IMG/VR virus record: IMGVR_UViG_3300037297_000059
Coordinates: 1 to 40,866 of that record
Strand: one strand, 5' to 3'
Source of the DNA: a virus
Length of the DNA stretch: 40,866 bases
The notes below the pieces were generated by a model, which saw only the letters and a program-made list of their open reading frames with translations, did no database searches and had not been told where the DNA came from. Positions 8,372 through 15,612 of the stretch are shown one piece after another. The first letter of the stretch is position 1. Every line of letters begins with the position of its first letter. The position numbers and the translations under genes were made by a program.

Positions 8372-9139
8372 TTAATCTTCAACCTCTTCATCAATAAAAT
8401 CACCAGGATAATTATTTTCTATCATTTTTTCTTTTAAGTTTTCTTCATAATAATTTTCTGGTAAAATAGTAACATTTTTATTTTCTGAACTTTCAGGGAC
8501 CGGCGGCGCTTGTTTGTAATCTCCCTCAACTTTGTCTACATTATGTAATTTTACAGCTTCTTCAATTGGTATTTCATGCCCTGTATAACTTGGATGACTT
8601 TCAATTGGATTTTCATTCATTGGTTTTTCTGGTATTGGTATAGGCGGCTGTTTTGCTAAATCTTGCATTATTTTATTTAATAAATTTTTTGATAATTTAA
8701 TTTCATATGGTGAAATCATATAAAACATTTCTTTTAAATCTTTTAACATTAAATCAAATTTTTCATTATCTTTTAAATTATCACTTTCATCATTATAATA
8801 CTTAAACAAATGCTCTTCTTCGGGGAAACCATTTTTTTTAGCCGCCTCAACTCTAATTTCCATCAATAAATCTGTAATATCTTTAAGTTTCCATTTTTTG
8901 TTTTCAACTTGTCCAGACATTATAACTCTTAATTCACGTAATTTGTTACTTAATTCAGGATACTCATTAATAGTTTCGCGTTCAGCTTCGGCAATATGAC
9001 CAGTTGCTAGCCAACGATGTCCTAAATACCCCTGTAAAGCTTCAACACATAAAACATATGCTTGTGATATATGTTTAGATGCGCAAAATAGACAATCTAC
9101 CGCTTGAATATTGTTATCACTTAAAATATTTTTTTCCAT
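8372..9139 (-). CDS. Conserved phage protein with CxxC and HRWLA motif
   Basis: 255 aa. The N-terminal domain has CLFCASKHISQAYVLCVEAL then GYLGHRWLATGHIAEAERE (about 16-55), a pattern I associate with a widespread but uncharacterised family of phage proteins with a C-x2-C followed by helices ending in H-x-WLAxGHxAEAE. The C-terminal half is Pro- and Glu-rich and probably disordered (about 165-255), ending in an acidic tail. It has a weak own promoter at 9187-9215. Function unknown; conserved His/Cys hint at metal binding. Confidence 0.65.
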   Translation of the reverse strand: MEKNILSDNNIQAVDCLFCASKHISQAYVLCVEALQGYLGHRWLATGHIAEAERETINEYPELSNKLRELRVIMSGQVENKKWKLKDITDLLMEIRVEAAKKNGFPEEEHLFKYYNDESDNLKDNEKFDLMLKDLKEMFYMISPYEIKLSKNLLNKIMQDLAKQPPIPIPEKPMNENPIESHPSYTGHEIPIEEAVKLHNVDKVEGDYKQAPPVPESSENKNVTILPENYYEENLKEKMIENNYPGDFIDEEVED

Positions 9140-9186
9140 TTACTAGTTAACTCCTTTTAATTTATTTTTATTAACTTACATTAATA

Positions 9187-9215
9187 ATAGTACATTATTA
9201 TATATAATAATTCAA
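9187..9215 (-). promoter_or_regulatory. Putative promoter for 9139-8372
   Basis: Minus strand: -35 TTGAAT, 17-base spacer, -10 TACTAT. Both boxes deviate from consensus, so this is weaker than the promoters at 14262 and 14676. It lies in the gap before the gene at 9139. Confidence 0.4.
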
Positions 9216-9223
9216 GAAATTTT

Positions 9224-10057
9224 TTAAATATTTTGATTCATTCCAAATAAATCCCCTAAAGTTATTTTACTTTGATTGTCAATATTTTCCATATTTTGAT
9301 TATATCTCTCGATGGTATCTTCATTAACCTTAGGCCTAATTAAATTAATATCATTATTTGGAAATTCATTTTCATCGAAAGATATTTGGGTCGGTCCTTC
9401 GTTTCCAATTTCCTCAACATAATTTTTTGATTTTTTTATTTGATAATCTTCTTTTTTTAAATCTTCAGATTGTTTCCTTTTTTTACCAAAGTCACATTTA
9501 GGTTGACTACACCAGGTTTCTCCGGCTTTATTCCTTATCAAAATAAAATTGCAAACTGGACAATATTCATTGGTAAACTCACCAATAAAACTAGATTGAT
9601 TAACTTTATTAAGTTCTTTTCCATTATCCACAATAAGACCAATATCACTTTCGGCCTTATTTTTTGCTTTAATATTATTTTGTAAAACTTCATTTTTAAA
9701 TTCTTGTATTTTTTCATCATTTTTAATTTTTTGCTTTGAAATTTTATTCTCAGTATATTTTTTATCAAGATAAATTTCATAAGCTTTTTTATTTATATGT
9801 TCTTGACCAGATATACACATTTCAATTAAAGATTGTAAAAATTCAGTTAGTTGTTTTACTTGACTGTTATAATATTTTGAAGCTTCAATCATGTTAGTTT
9901 TATGATTAGTCAAAACATTATCACTATACAATAAATTTCGATTAAAACGTCCTCTAATTTTATAATTATCAATAATTACACCAACAGCTAAACCAACAAT
10001 TATAAAAGTAACAATACTTGCATACACCAATAAAACAATATTAATAGTTTCATTCAT
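9224..10057 (-). CDS. Membrane-anchored coiled-coil protein with zinc ribbon
   Basis: About 277 aa. Start is the second ATG (10057), seven to eight bases after GGAGGG. An N-terminal membrane helix (IVLLVYASIVTFIIVGLAVG, about 7-26) is followed by long charged helices (40-150), then a four-cysteine ribbon: CPVC about 161-164 and CSQPKC about 177-182. The tail is acidic. It would sit at the inner membrane face with the ribbon in the cytoplasm. Zinc ribbon plus anchor suggests tethering of a phage or host factor; not assigned. Confidence 0.6.
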   Translation of the reverse strand: MNETINIVLLVYASIVTFIIVGLAVGVIIDNYKIRGRFNRNLLYSDNVLTNHKTNMIEASKYYNSQVKQLTEFLQSLIEMCISGQEHINKKAYEIYLDKKYTENKISKQKIKNDEKIQEFKNEVLQNNIKAKNKAESDIGLIVDNGKELNKVNQSSFIGEFTNEYCPVCNFILIRNKAGETWCSQPKCDFGKKRKQSEDLKKEDYQIKKSKNYVEEIGNEGPTQISFDENEFPNNDINLIRPKVNEDTIERYNQNMENIDNQSKITLGDLFGMNQNI

Positions 10058-10089
10058 TTTATTTCCCTCCAATAGTTTTCGGAAAGCTA

Positions 10090-10476
10090 TTAACTAGCTT
10101 TCCTTTTAATATTATTTTTATTACTCATAACAACTTTACTTAATAATTTTTTTCTTCTTTTTTCTTTTATAATTTTATTTTTATTATCTAAACGTTTTTT
10201 ATACTTTTCTACAGTCATACCACTTTCATAAATATTATCTTTTGCCATTTCAGCCGCAAAATTAATATTATACCCTTGTTCTTTTGTTAGCTTAACAAAA
10301 TTATCTTTAAAAGTTTTTAAGTTATGTTGTGTTGCCATTTTACCATATATAGTTATAACTTTATTGTTTAATTCTTTACAAATATAACTATATGGAATAT
10401 AAGCAACATTTTTTTGTATTGTATCATATCGAAGCGGTAAACCTTTCAACAATCGTTTTTTATTTGGTCTTTTCAT
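10090..10476 (-). CDS. Hypothetical basic helical protein
   Basis: 128 aa, very Lys-rich at both ends (MKRPNKKRLLKGL; KEKRRKKLLSKVV), with GYNINFAAEMAKDNIYESGM in the middle that might form a helix-turn-helix-like unit. Start ATG after AGGAGGG. A TGATATAAT element lies 30 bases upstream. The strong positive charge suggests nucleic-acid contact. Family not recognised. Confidence 0.55.
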   Translation of the reverse strand: MKRPNKKRLLKGLPLRYDTIQKNVAYIPYSYICKELNNKVITIYGKMATQHNLKTFKDNFVKLTKEQGYNINFAAEMAKDNIYESGMTVEKYKKRLDNKNKIIKEKRRKKLLSKVVMSNKNNIKRKAS

Positions 10477-10505
10477 AATTTTTTAACCCTCCTATATTAA
10501 TTTAC

Positions 10506-10514
10506 ATTATATCA
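10506..10514 (-). promoter_or_regulatory. TGATATAAT extended -10 element
   Basis: Minus-strand extended -10 box 30 bases upstream of the gene starting at 10476 and just downstream of the stop of the 10801-10517 gene. No clear -35. Confidence 0.45.
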
Positions 10515-10516
10515 TT

Positions 10517-10801
10517 TTAAACACTGTCATTTATTGTTAACCAAACATTTCCAGACTTCGCATGTAATAATTTTAAATCTTCTAAAGTTAAAAAACCATT
10601 TGATTTTTTAATCATGTCATCAATAAAATTATTAGTTTTCTTTTTTTTCTTAATTTTACTATACATAGGATTTAAAATTTTATTTTGTGCTTTTTTTATT
10701 TGTTTAGCTTTGCAATCAATGCATAAAACTTGTTTTTGCATTATATAAATATTTTTGCAACCTTGACATAAATGTTGACCTTCAATTATTTTTCCTAACA
10801 T
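10517..10801 (-). CDS. Small four-cysteine zinc-binding protein
   Basis: 94 aa. CQGCKNIYIMQKQVLCIDCK at about 13-32 gives two C-x2-C pairs 13 residues apart, a classic zinc ribbon, followed by a Lys-rich helix and a C-terminal helix (LTLEDLKLLHAKSG). Similar in build to small phage regulators with an N-terminal ribbon. Its 88-base leader is unusually GC-rich. Start ATG after GGAGGG. Confidence 0.65.
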   Translation of the reverse strand: MLGKIIEGQHLCQGCKNIYIMQKQVLCIDCKAKQIKKAQNKILNPMYSKIKKKKKTNNFIDDMIKKSNGFLTLEDLKLLHAKSGNVWLTINDSV

Positions 10802-10889
10802 CTATTTCCCTCCAAATATTATAATATTTTTCCAGTGTGATAACGCCTATATCTTAGCTTATTAAACTGGCGACGGCTTTCAGGGTAAC
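10802..10889 (-). other. GC-rich structured leader
   Basis: The 88 bases between the annealing-protein stop and the next gene are clearly richer in G+C than flanking spacers. On the minus strand CCAGT pairs with ACTGG around a 29-base stretch. In an AT-rich genome such an island often marks structured RNA; I cannot match it to a known riboswitch. Confidence 0.35.
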
Positions 10890-11690
10890 TTATCCGGCTT
10901 TTATAAAATTTGATTCAATTAATATTTCCTTTCCAAGTTTTTTTAATTTTTCATTTATGGAAGCTATTATTTTATCTTTTGTATTATCCTCCATAAACTT
11001 TGTAAATTTATCATAATCAGCTTTTAACCAATCATTTTTAGTTTTAAGATTATATATTATTTCAACACACTTATCTATATAATCTTGATTTATTTTTTTA
11101 CTTTTAGCAATTGCCCAAAATCGCTTTAATTGTTTATGTGTAACTTTTGAATAATCTATAGTATTTGTATATTTTTGTTGTTGTGGTTCTGTAGTTTTTC
11201 CAAGTGAATTATTAACTTTTTGATTTAATGGAATATCATTCCCTGGCACAAAATCATATTTTGTTTTATCTTTATCCCAATATATATCCGCACCAATACC
11301 AAGTTTTTTACAACAAACTGAAATTGCATCTGTTTCAGCCATTTTTAACGCCTCGTCGTTACTTCGCATACCTGCATTTTTAAAATTATTAATTAACATA
11401 TTTCCGCCAGTACCTTCGACCGGTTTTGACCATTCATTTCCTACTTTATAATAAAGTTTTAATTTAACAAACATTGCAACCTCATTATTAGCCGCCGGTT
11501 CTGTCCATTCTTTTATAATTTCAGTATACCAACCGATACCGCATGGACCATAAGTTTCAGTTAATAACTTTATTCGCCATATTGGATTAATGTCGGATTT
11601 TCCCTGTAAATTACCTTTTTCAATTGTTTTTAATGCAGTTTGCGGAACACTCCTAAATTTTTCCCAATATTCTAAATTTTTATTTTCCAT
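10890..11690 (-). CDS. Putative Rad52-like single-strand annealing protein
   Basis: 266 aa. The core reads LTETYGPCGIGW (about 43-54), a beta strand AMFVKLKLYYK (about 72-82), GTGGNM, and SNDEALKMAETDAISVCCKKLGIGADIYWDKD (about 112-143). The last block resembles the EAVTDALKRALRxFG..LYDK block of Rad52/Sak proteins, which form rings that anneal ssDNA. A linker (150-180) leads to a small helical C-terminal domain (HKQLKRFWAIAKSKKI), as in other phage annealing proteins. Own promoter at 11725-11753. Family call by motif only; a RecT-type relative is possible. Confidence 0.55.
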   Translation of the reverse strand: MENKNLEYWEKFRSVPQTALKTIEKGNLQGKSDINPIWRIKLLTETYGPCGIGWYTEIIKEWTEPAANNEVAMFVKLKLYYKVGNEWSKPVEGTGGNMLINNFKNAGMRSNDEALKMAETDAISVCCKKLGIGADIYWDKDKTKYDFVPGNDIPLNQKVNNSLGKTTEPQQQKYTNTIDYSKVTHKQLKRFWAIAKSKKINQDYIDKCVEIIYNLKTKNDWLKADYDKFTKFMEDNTKDKIIASINEKLKKLGKEILIESNFIKAG

Positions 11691-11724
11691 AATATTAACC
11701 CCCGGTAAAATTATTATTATTTAC

Positions 11725-11753
11725 ATTTTATCATTCTTATTAATAATCGTCAA
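11725..11753 (-). promoter_or_regulatory. Promoter for the annealing protein
   Basis: Minus strand: -35 TTGACG, 17-base spacer, -10 TAAAAT, about 35 bases ahead of the start at 11690. The -35 overlaps the last codons of the XRE gene. Confidence 0.6.
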
Positions 11754-11971
11754 TCTTTACAAATAAATACTTCTTCAAATGTCATATTAAGAACTTTTAA
11801 AATTTTGAAAATATCGTCAAGTGTAAATCTACAATTTCCAATAATTTTATTATTCAAAGTTACTTGTTTAATGCCTATTTTTTTTGATAATTCTGCAGTT
11901 GTAATGCCACTATCTTGTAATATACCTCGAAAATGCCCACCCTTTATTTTTAAATTTCTTTTATTTTCCAC
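11750..11971 (-). CDS. XRE-family HTH regulator
   Basis: 73 aa, GTG start eight bases after AAAGGA. Helix-turn-helix GITTAELSKKIGIKQVTLNNKI (two halves, about 22-43) followed by the C-terminal helix TLDDIFKILKVLNMTFEEVF, typical for small Cro/CI-type DNA-binding proteins. No separate dimerisation domain. It probably regulates one of the nearby sigma-A promoters (11725 or 12348). It could be a Cro-like protein of a lytic phage rather than a lysogeny repressor, as no integrase is present. Confidence 0.8.
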   Translation of the reverse strand: MENKRNLKIKGGHFRGILQDSGITTAELSKKIGIKQVTLNNKIIGNCRFTLDDIFKILKVLNMTFEEVFICKD

Positions 11972-11995
11972 AATATCAATCCTTTCTTTTTTAGT

Positions 11996-12019
11996 TAAGG
12001 AGGTTTTTACACCTCCTTA
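11996..12019. terminator. Hairpin AAGGAGGT/ACCTCCTT
   Basis: A 9-bp stem with a 6-base loop between the 12307-12020 gene and the XRE gene. One arm is the full anti-16S-complementary sequence AAGGAGGT but no start codon follows at a suitable distance. U-runs are weak on both sides, so it may be a terminator or an RNA end-protection hairpin. Confidence 0.5.
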
Positions 12020-12307
12020 TTATGAAACTTTGCCATATTCCCTTATCCATTCTAGCGCCTGAACTTGTGAAATATGATGTCTTTCAATTCTGGGAGTTCT
12101 TCCAGCAATTTCGGTTAATTGACGATATTGTTTAGGACTACATTGGCCATCTTCCACACAGGAAAAAAATAAATCTTTGTTTAATCCAATTATTGTGTAA
12201 GCTTGTTTTGGTGTGTACCATGATTTTTTTCCTATTGTTCCATAATCCATTTCATAATCTAAAATGTCAATCATATCGTCAATAAGTTTTTTTTGTTTAC
12301 TAGTCAT
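12020..12307 (-). CDS. HTH-like hypothetical protein
   Basis: 95 aa. SWYTPKQAYTIIGLNKDLFFSCVEDGQCSPKQYRQL (split about 29-64) looks like a MerR/excisionase-type winged helix with an extra Cys loop, followed by RIERHHISQVQALEWIREYG. Start ATG after GGAGG. Directly downstream of a consensus promoter (12348-12376) and followed by the XRE gene, so it may be part of a regulatory pair. Family not firmly recognised. Confidence 0.6.
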   Translation of the reverse strand: MTSKQKKLIDDMIDILDYEMDYGTIGKKSWYTPKQAYTIIGLNKDLFFSCVEDGQCSPKQYRQLTEIAGRTPRIERHHISQVQALEWIREYGKVS

Positions 12308-12347
12308 TTAAACTACCTCCGGTAAAGTATTTTTAAATCTTAACTAT

Positions 12348-12376
12348 ATATTATCACTTCTTTTTATATTTGTCAA
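12348..12376 (-). promoter_or_regulatory. Sigma-A-type promoter
   Basis: Minus strand: -35 TTGACA, 17-base spacer, -10 TAATAT, about 40 bases ahead of the start at 12307. Strong match; serves the HTH-like and XRE genes. Confidence 0.75.
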
Positions 12377-12385
12377 CTATTAATA

Positions 12386-12515
12386 CTAACTTATTGCAAT
12401 TTTATATAAATAATCTGTTATTGGTTTAAAATACCATTTGAAATATTTATATAATTGTCTATTAGCATATTTAAATGTTTTAGAATAATAATATCTAAAA
12501 TTTTTTTCTTTTCAT
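12386..12515 (-). CDS. Short ORF interrupted by a +1 frame change
   Basis: A perfect ribosome binding site (GGAGGGAAATAAT) precedes ATG 12515, but the frame stops after six codons (MKRKKF, then TAG). One base further on, the +1 frame stays open for 35 more codons (RYYYSKTFKYANRQLYKYFK, then WYFKPITDYLYKIAIS) and ends at 12386. The turn is at AAA-TTT-TAG-A. Either a +1 slip at TTT-T, a decayed gene, or a one-base error in the A7/T4 runs explains it. The product would be about 41 aa, aromatic and basic. Confidence 0.4.
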
Positions 12516-12535
12516 ATTATTTCCCTCCATAAAAA

Positions 12536-12561
12536 TATAAAAGGGATTATAATCCCTTTTA
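12536..12561 (-). terminator. Palindromic terminator
   Basis: Perfect 26-base dyad (arm ATAAAAGGGATTA), three bases after the stop of the 12725-12564 gene. The 3' arm ends in CCCTTTTAT on both strands, giving a short U-run. Confidence 0.7.
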
Positions 12562-12563
12562 TA

Positions 12564-12725
12564 TTATAATCCCAAACTCCCTTTAATTTTACGTAAATCA
12601 TTTGATGAATCATCAATCGTTTTAGGTCTTTTGTGTTTAATTTTTTGTTTTTTTGGTGTTGAGATTGTTTTAACTTCATTTTTCTTTTTGTCATTAATAA
12701 TTTTTTCAACTTTTTTACATAACAT
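12564..12725 (-). CDS. Small lysine-rich protein
   Basis: 53 aa, starting MLCKKVEKIINDKKK and ending RKIKGSLGL. GGAGG lies 5 bases before ATG 12725 and a terminator follows the stop, so this frame is the real gene; a longer reading on the same strand (12512-12709) is in another frame without a ribosome binding site and runs through the terminator. Very basic, probably disordered. Function unknown. Confidence 0.65.
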   Translation of the reverse strand: MLCKKVEKIINDKKKNEVKTISTPKKQKIKHKRPKTIDDSSNDLRKIKGSLGL

Positions 12726-12835
12726 GTTAACCTCCAAAAATTTTAATTTTTCTTACTATTATAGTATATAATTATTAATAATAACTTTCTACTATTATTA
12801 CTAAAATGTAATATTATTTACTTTCCCTCTATTGA

Positions 12836-13033
12836 TTATTTTATAATTGCATTTATCAATTTTTCTTTGAATACATTTTTTTGCCATTGCTCTTCACTAT
12901 ATTGAAAAGCCCATTTTATTCCATATACATCAACCATTTTAGACCTTGCTTCTTCATAACTATCTGCATAAACTACTTGTACATACCCTTCAAATGCCAT
13001 ACCACATCCAAATGTAAAATACCATTTTTTCAT
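12836..13033 (-). CDS. Conserved small phage protein (YFTFG family)
   Basis: 65 aa. MKKWYFTFGCGMAFEGYVQV, then ADSYEEARSKM and YGIKWAFQYSEEQW. This combination of an N-terminal beta hairpin and an EEAR helix followed by WAFQYSEEEW is common in small uncharacterised phage proteins of Gram-positive hosts. Start is ATG 13033; the upstream in-frame ATG overlaps the GGAGGG site. Overlaps the preceding gene by 4 bases. Function unknown. Confidence 0.7.
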   Translation of the reverse strand: MKKWYFTFGCGMAFEGYVQVVYADSYEEARSKMVDVYGIKWAFQYSEEQWQKNVFKEKLINAIIK

Positions 13034-13410
13034 TTCATTTCCCTCCATAAATTTTCGATTTCTTCTAAATCTCCAATGATTTCCTCAGTTAATTTTACTG
13101 CCTCTTCTTCATGTTCAAATAAATATTTCAATAATTTTTCTTTGTAATATTCAATTAAATCATCTATCATTTTAGGATAAAAATAACTATCTGCTAAATA
13201 TTTACCAATATATTTAGGTTTCATTGTATATATTTTTGAATCATTTTTTGTATATTTAATATGCCCTCTTTTTGGAGTAATACGAACAATTGTTCGAACT
13301 TCTTTTATTTCTTTGTGAGTTACTATCTGACCGTCAAAAGCTGGAAATAAAATTTCATGATATAAAAATGTTAATCCTGGTTTAATATCAGATTTTTTTA
13401 TTTTATTCAT
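13030..13410 (-). CDS. Hypothetical protein
   Basis: 126 aa. N-terminal beta-rich part (KPGLTFLYHEILFPAFDG, EVRTIVRITPKRGHIKYT) resembling a small SH3-like barrel, C-terminal helical part ending in an acidic/basic helix (EEEAVKLTEEIIGDLEEIEN). Start ATG after AGGAGG. Translationally coupled to the next gene by a 4-base overlap. Family not recognised. Confidence 0.6.
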   Translation of the reverse strand: MNKIKKSDIKPGLTFLYHEILFPAFDGQIVTHKEIKEVRTIVRITPKRGHIKYTKNDSKIYTMKPKYIGKYLADSYFYPKMIDDLIEYYKEKLLKYLFEHEEEAVKLTEEIIGDLEEIENLWREMK

Positions 13411-13430
13411 TTATATTTTCCTCCTAACTA

Positions 13431-13634
13431 TTAATAATCTGAATCAATAATTTTTAACATTTTTTTTACATCATTAATATTAATAAATTTATTAGTTTCT
13501 ATAGTGTCAATAATATTTCCACAATTACATTTGAAGTGTGTCCAATTTGGATCTGTTTTTGAAACTTCAATTATTGGCTCTTTTATGTTTTCTTGACATT
13601 CATAACAATAAAATTCTTTTTTTTCAAATATCAT
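13431..13634 (-). CDS. Small zinc-finger-like protein
   Basis: 67 aa. CYECQENI at about 9-12 and HFKCNCGNII at about 34-38 give four cysteines (C-x2-C ... C-x-C) arranged as a zinc ribbon with a beta hairpin between. Short C-terminal helix (NDVKKMLKIID). Start ATG after AGGAGG. Part of the 14221-12836 run of small genes. Partner unknown. Confidence 0.6.
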   Translation of the reverse strand: MIFEKKEFYCYECQENIKEPIIEVSKTDPNWTHFKCNCGNIIDTIETNKFININDVKKMLKIIDSDY

Positions 13635-13657
13635 TTAATTTTCCTCCTAATAAATAT

Positions 13658-13936
13658 TTATCCCTGATTTTCATTTAATAATGAATAAACAAAAACAATT
13701 TTTAAATTTCTCTTAACACGATCTAGTTTTGGAGTATCAACAGTATTGTAATACAAATTTTTAACATAATGTATTAATTCCAAAATACTATACGTTGAAC
13801 ATTTCGCGTTAACAACTGGAATAATTTCACGAATGAAAAAATCAAGGTCCTGAACCTCATTTTCATTAAAACTATAACAATACTTTACTTCATCTAAAAC
13901 ATTTTTATACAATACTTCAATTTTGTTTTCTTCCAT
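13658..13936 (-). CDS. Hypothetical helical protein
   Basis: 92 aa, mostly helical (MEENKIEVLYKNVLDEVKYC; CSTYSILELIHYVKNLYYN), no motif recognised. Its ribosome binding site (GGAAAGG) follows directly on the AGGAGGG/CCCTCCT hairpin at 13951-13968, which may affect its translation. Confidence 0.55.
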   Translation of the reverse strand: MEENKIEVLYKNVLDEVKYCYSFNENEVQDLDFFIREIIPVVNAKCSTYSILELIHYVKNLYYNTVDTPKLDRVKRNLKIVFVYSLLNENQG

Positions 13937-13950
13937 AATTAAACCTTTCC

Positions 13951-13968
13951 AGGAGGGTTTTCCCTCCT
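13951..13968 (+). terminator. Hairpin with T-run on the plus strand
   Basis: Stem AGGAGGG/CCCTCCT with a TTTT loop, followed on the plus strand by seven T. This is a textbook intrinsic terminator in the rightward direction, although no rightward gene ends here; it may block antisense transcription. On the minus strand it lies in the leader of the 13936-13658 gene. Confidence 0.6.
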
Positions 13969-13972
13969 TTTT

Positions 13973-14221
13973 TTATATTATATTTTGACTTTTTAAATTA
14001 TGAATTGAAATTTGTGTCTGTAATTGACATATATAATTACAATAATTTAAATAAATTTCTTCTAATTTTGTAGTTGAATTTTTTCTTATAGAATCAACTT
14101 TCATTAATATTTCTATTGTGTGGTCATATATATATGATGAATCATAATTCTGTGGATATTGTTTCCTTACAGTTTTACATAATTGTCTAATTATCATAAT
14201 TATTTTTTCCTTTTTATTCAT
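13973..14221 (-). CDS. Hypothetical protein, first of an early operon
   Basis: 82 aa, helical and basic at the N-terminus (MNKKEKIIMIIRQLCKTVRK), with no recognised domain. GGAGG lies 10 bases before the ATG. It is the first gene after a perfect consensus promoter at 14262-14290, so it is probably expressed early and strongly together with the small genes down to 12836. Confidence 0.6.
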   Translation of the reverse strand: MNKKEKIIMIIRQLCKTVRKQYPQNYDSSYIYDHTIEILMKVDSIRKNSTTKLEEIYLNYCNYICQLQTQISIHNLKSQNII

Positions 14222-14261
14222 ATTAAAACGCCTCCAAATTTAATATTTAACTTCTAATATT

Positions 14262-14290
14262 ATTATACTACTATTATTAATAACTGTCAA
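14262..14290 (-). promoter_or_regulatory. Consensus sigma-A promoter
   Basis: Minus strand: TTGACA, 17-base spacer, TATAAT, a perfect match to the vegetative consensus, about 40 bases ahead of the gene at 14221. Confidence 0.85.
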
Positions 14291-14329
14291 TCATTATTAC
14301 TATTAAAAAGAGAAATTAAAATATTTCCC

Positions 14330-14632
14330 TTAAATTACTTTATTAGCTATCTTTACTAATTGACCACAATATTTATAAAGTCTTTTTCTTGCAATAAATG
14401 TTTGTTTTCTGGATAAATAGCCTTTCCAAATTGCTTGTTGAGCGAATGAACTTAATAGTTCTGCATCAAAACCGCTAAAACCTACTCCATTATGAGTTAA
14501 AGTTTTGCATTCTTCTTTTTCTTCCTGTGTTTGTAATTCCCATAACTTGATTACAGAGCGTAAAACCATTGTGTCATTGTTTTCAAGTAATTCTTTGATT
14601 TCTTCAATACTCCAAATTTTTGTATTAGTCAT
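14330..14632 (-). CDS. Conserved phage protein (single-gene unit)
   Basis: 100 aa. I choose ATG 14632 (MTNTKIWSIEEIKELL) because GGAGG precedes it; the longer reading has no such site and would overlap the promoter. The body reads VIKLWELQTQEEKE, THNGVGFSGFDAELLSSFAQ, then LSRKQTFIARKRLYKYCGQL. This HNGxGFxGxDAExL plus LxRKQxxxARKRLxKYxxQL arrangement recurs in small uncharacterised proteins of phages and plasmids. Own consensus promoter at 14676. Function unknown. Confidence 0.65.
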   Translation of the reverse strand: MTNTKIWSIEEIKELLENNDTMVLRSVIKLWELQTQEEKEECKTLTHNGVGFSGFDAELLSSFAQQAIWKGYLSRKQTFIARKRLYKYCGQLVKIANKVI

Positions 14633-14675
14633 AAAAATAACCTCCGGTAATAAATTATTTTCAACTCTTAATACT

Positions 14676-14704
14676 ATTATAATATTATTATTAATAGTTG
14701 TCAA
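14676..14704 (-). promoter_or_regulatory. Consensus sigma-A promoter
   Basis: Minus strand: TTGACA, 17-base spacer, TATAAT, a second perfect match, about 45 bases ahead of the gene starting at 14632 and right after the lysis-operon terminator. Confidence 0.85.
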
Positions 14705-14730
14705 GTATTATTAATAATAATTTGCATAAA

Positions 14731-14752
14731 AAAAGACCTGCAAAGGTCTTTT
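14731..14752 (-). terminator. Intrinsic terminator of the lysis operon
   Basis: Stem AAAAGACCT / AGGTCTTTT with a 4-base loop; on the minus strand the stem runs into seven T. It lies 14 bases after the endolysin stop. Confidence 0.85.
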
Positions 14753-14766
14753 AACTAATTACTTTT

Positions 14767-15612
14767 TTACTTTTTTACTTTTTTAATAGTTTCCAAAATA
14801 CTATCAAGTGCATCATCATACTTGAAAATACCTTCGATTAAATCTTTATTTTTAGATGTTAAATTTTCATTTAATTTTTTTAATTGTTCAACTTCTTCAT
14901 TATTTGCCAAAACTTCAATTAAACCCTTCAAATTTAAACCTTTTGAGTGATGTTTTTGAACAAAAGGTATCCAAATTTCAACCGCCCAGGCAGATTTTTC
15001 TAATAAAATACGTTTCCATTTTTCATCTGTATCATTTGTTACATCATTTACAGGTGGAACATATTTAACATCTAAATATTTACAAATTGCTTTTGTTATT
15101 TCTTCGGCGCATTCTCTTTGATATGCTTCGGTTTTCATTAACGCCGCTTCTTGTTTATTGTCCATAAATCCGCATTCAACAAGCGCGGCCGGTGCTATTG
15201 TTTGTCTTAACACTTGATAATTAGAATATTTAACACCGCGGTCCCTTAACTTAGTACCATCAAGTAAATAAGCTTGCAAATATTTAGCAAGTAATTTACC
15301 TCCATCAGACGGCGCGTCTGGATGACAATGCGTTTCTATGCCGCCCCATTCACCCCAATCACCAGTCAACGCATTAAAATGAACATATACAGCACACGCA
15401 ACATTATTTTTATTTGCAATTTCGGCACGCTGATTTAAACTAGTTTCACCAGGCGGATTAAGGTCAATTGGTTCTAAACCACAACGTTTTAATGCTGTAA
15501 TAGCAAAATCACATGTAGGCCTATTAAACTGATACTCTTTAAATCCGTCAGGAGTTCTTTTACCTGGTGTATTTGGTTCATGTCCTGGACATATACCGAC
15601 TTTTTTATTCAT
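14767..15612 (-). CDS. Endolysin: N-acetylmuramoyl-L-alanine amidase
   Basis: About 281 aa. Amidase_3 zinc-hydrolase domain at about 1-185: VGICPGHEPN gives the first zinc His, EYQFN the zinc Glu, YVHFNAL the third zinc ligand (His), and VECGFMDN the catalytic Glu. It cuts the bond between muramic acid and L-Ala of peptidoglycan from inside at the end of infection. The C-terminal 85 residues are helical and charged, possibly a wall-binding or oligomerisation segment not resembling LysM or SH3. No signal peptide, so a holin is needed. Start ATG 15612 after GAGGG. Confidence 0.92.
   Translation of the reverse strand: MNKKVGICPGHEPNTPGKRTPDGFKEYQFNRPTCDFAITALKRCGLEPIDLNPPGETSLNQRAEIANKNNVACAVYVHFNALTGDWGEWGGIETHCHPDAPSDGGKLLAKYLQAYLLDGTKLRDRGVKYSNYQVLRQTIAPAALVECGFMDNKQEAALMKTEAYQRECAEEITKAICKYLDVKYVPPVNDVTNDTDEKWKRILLEKSAWAVEIWIPFVQKHHSKGLNLKGLIEVLANNEEVEQLKKLNENLTSKNKDLIEGIFKYDDALDSILETIKKVKK

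Noticed and set aside
12512-12709. 65-aa leftward ORF with Lys-rich start
   Set aside because: It has no ribosome binding site, runs through the 12536-12561 terminator, and the gene at 12564-12725 in another frame has perfect signals.
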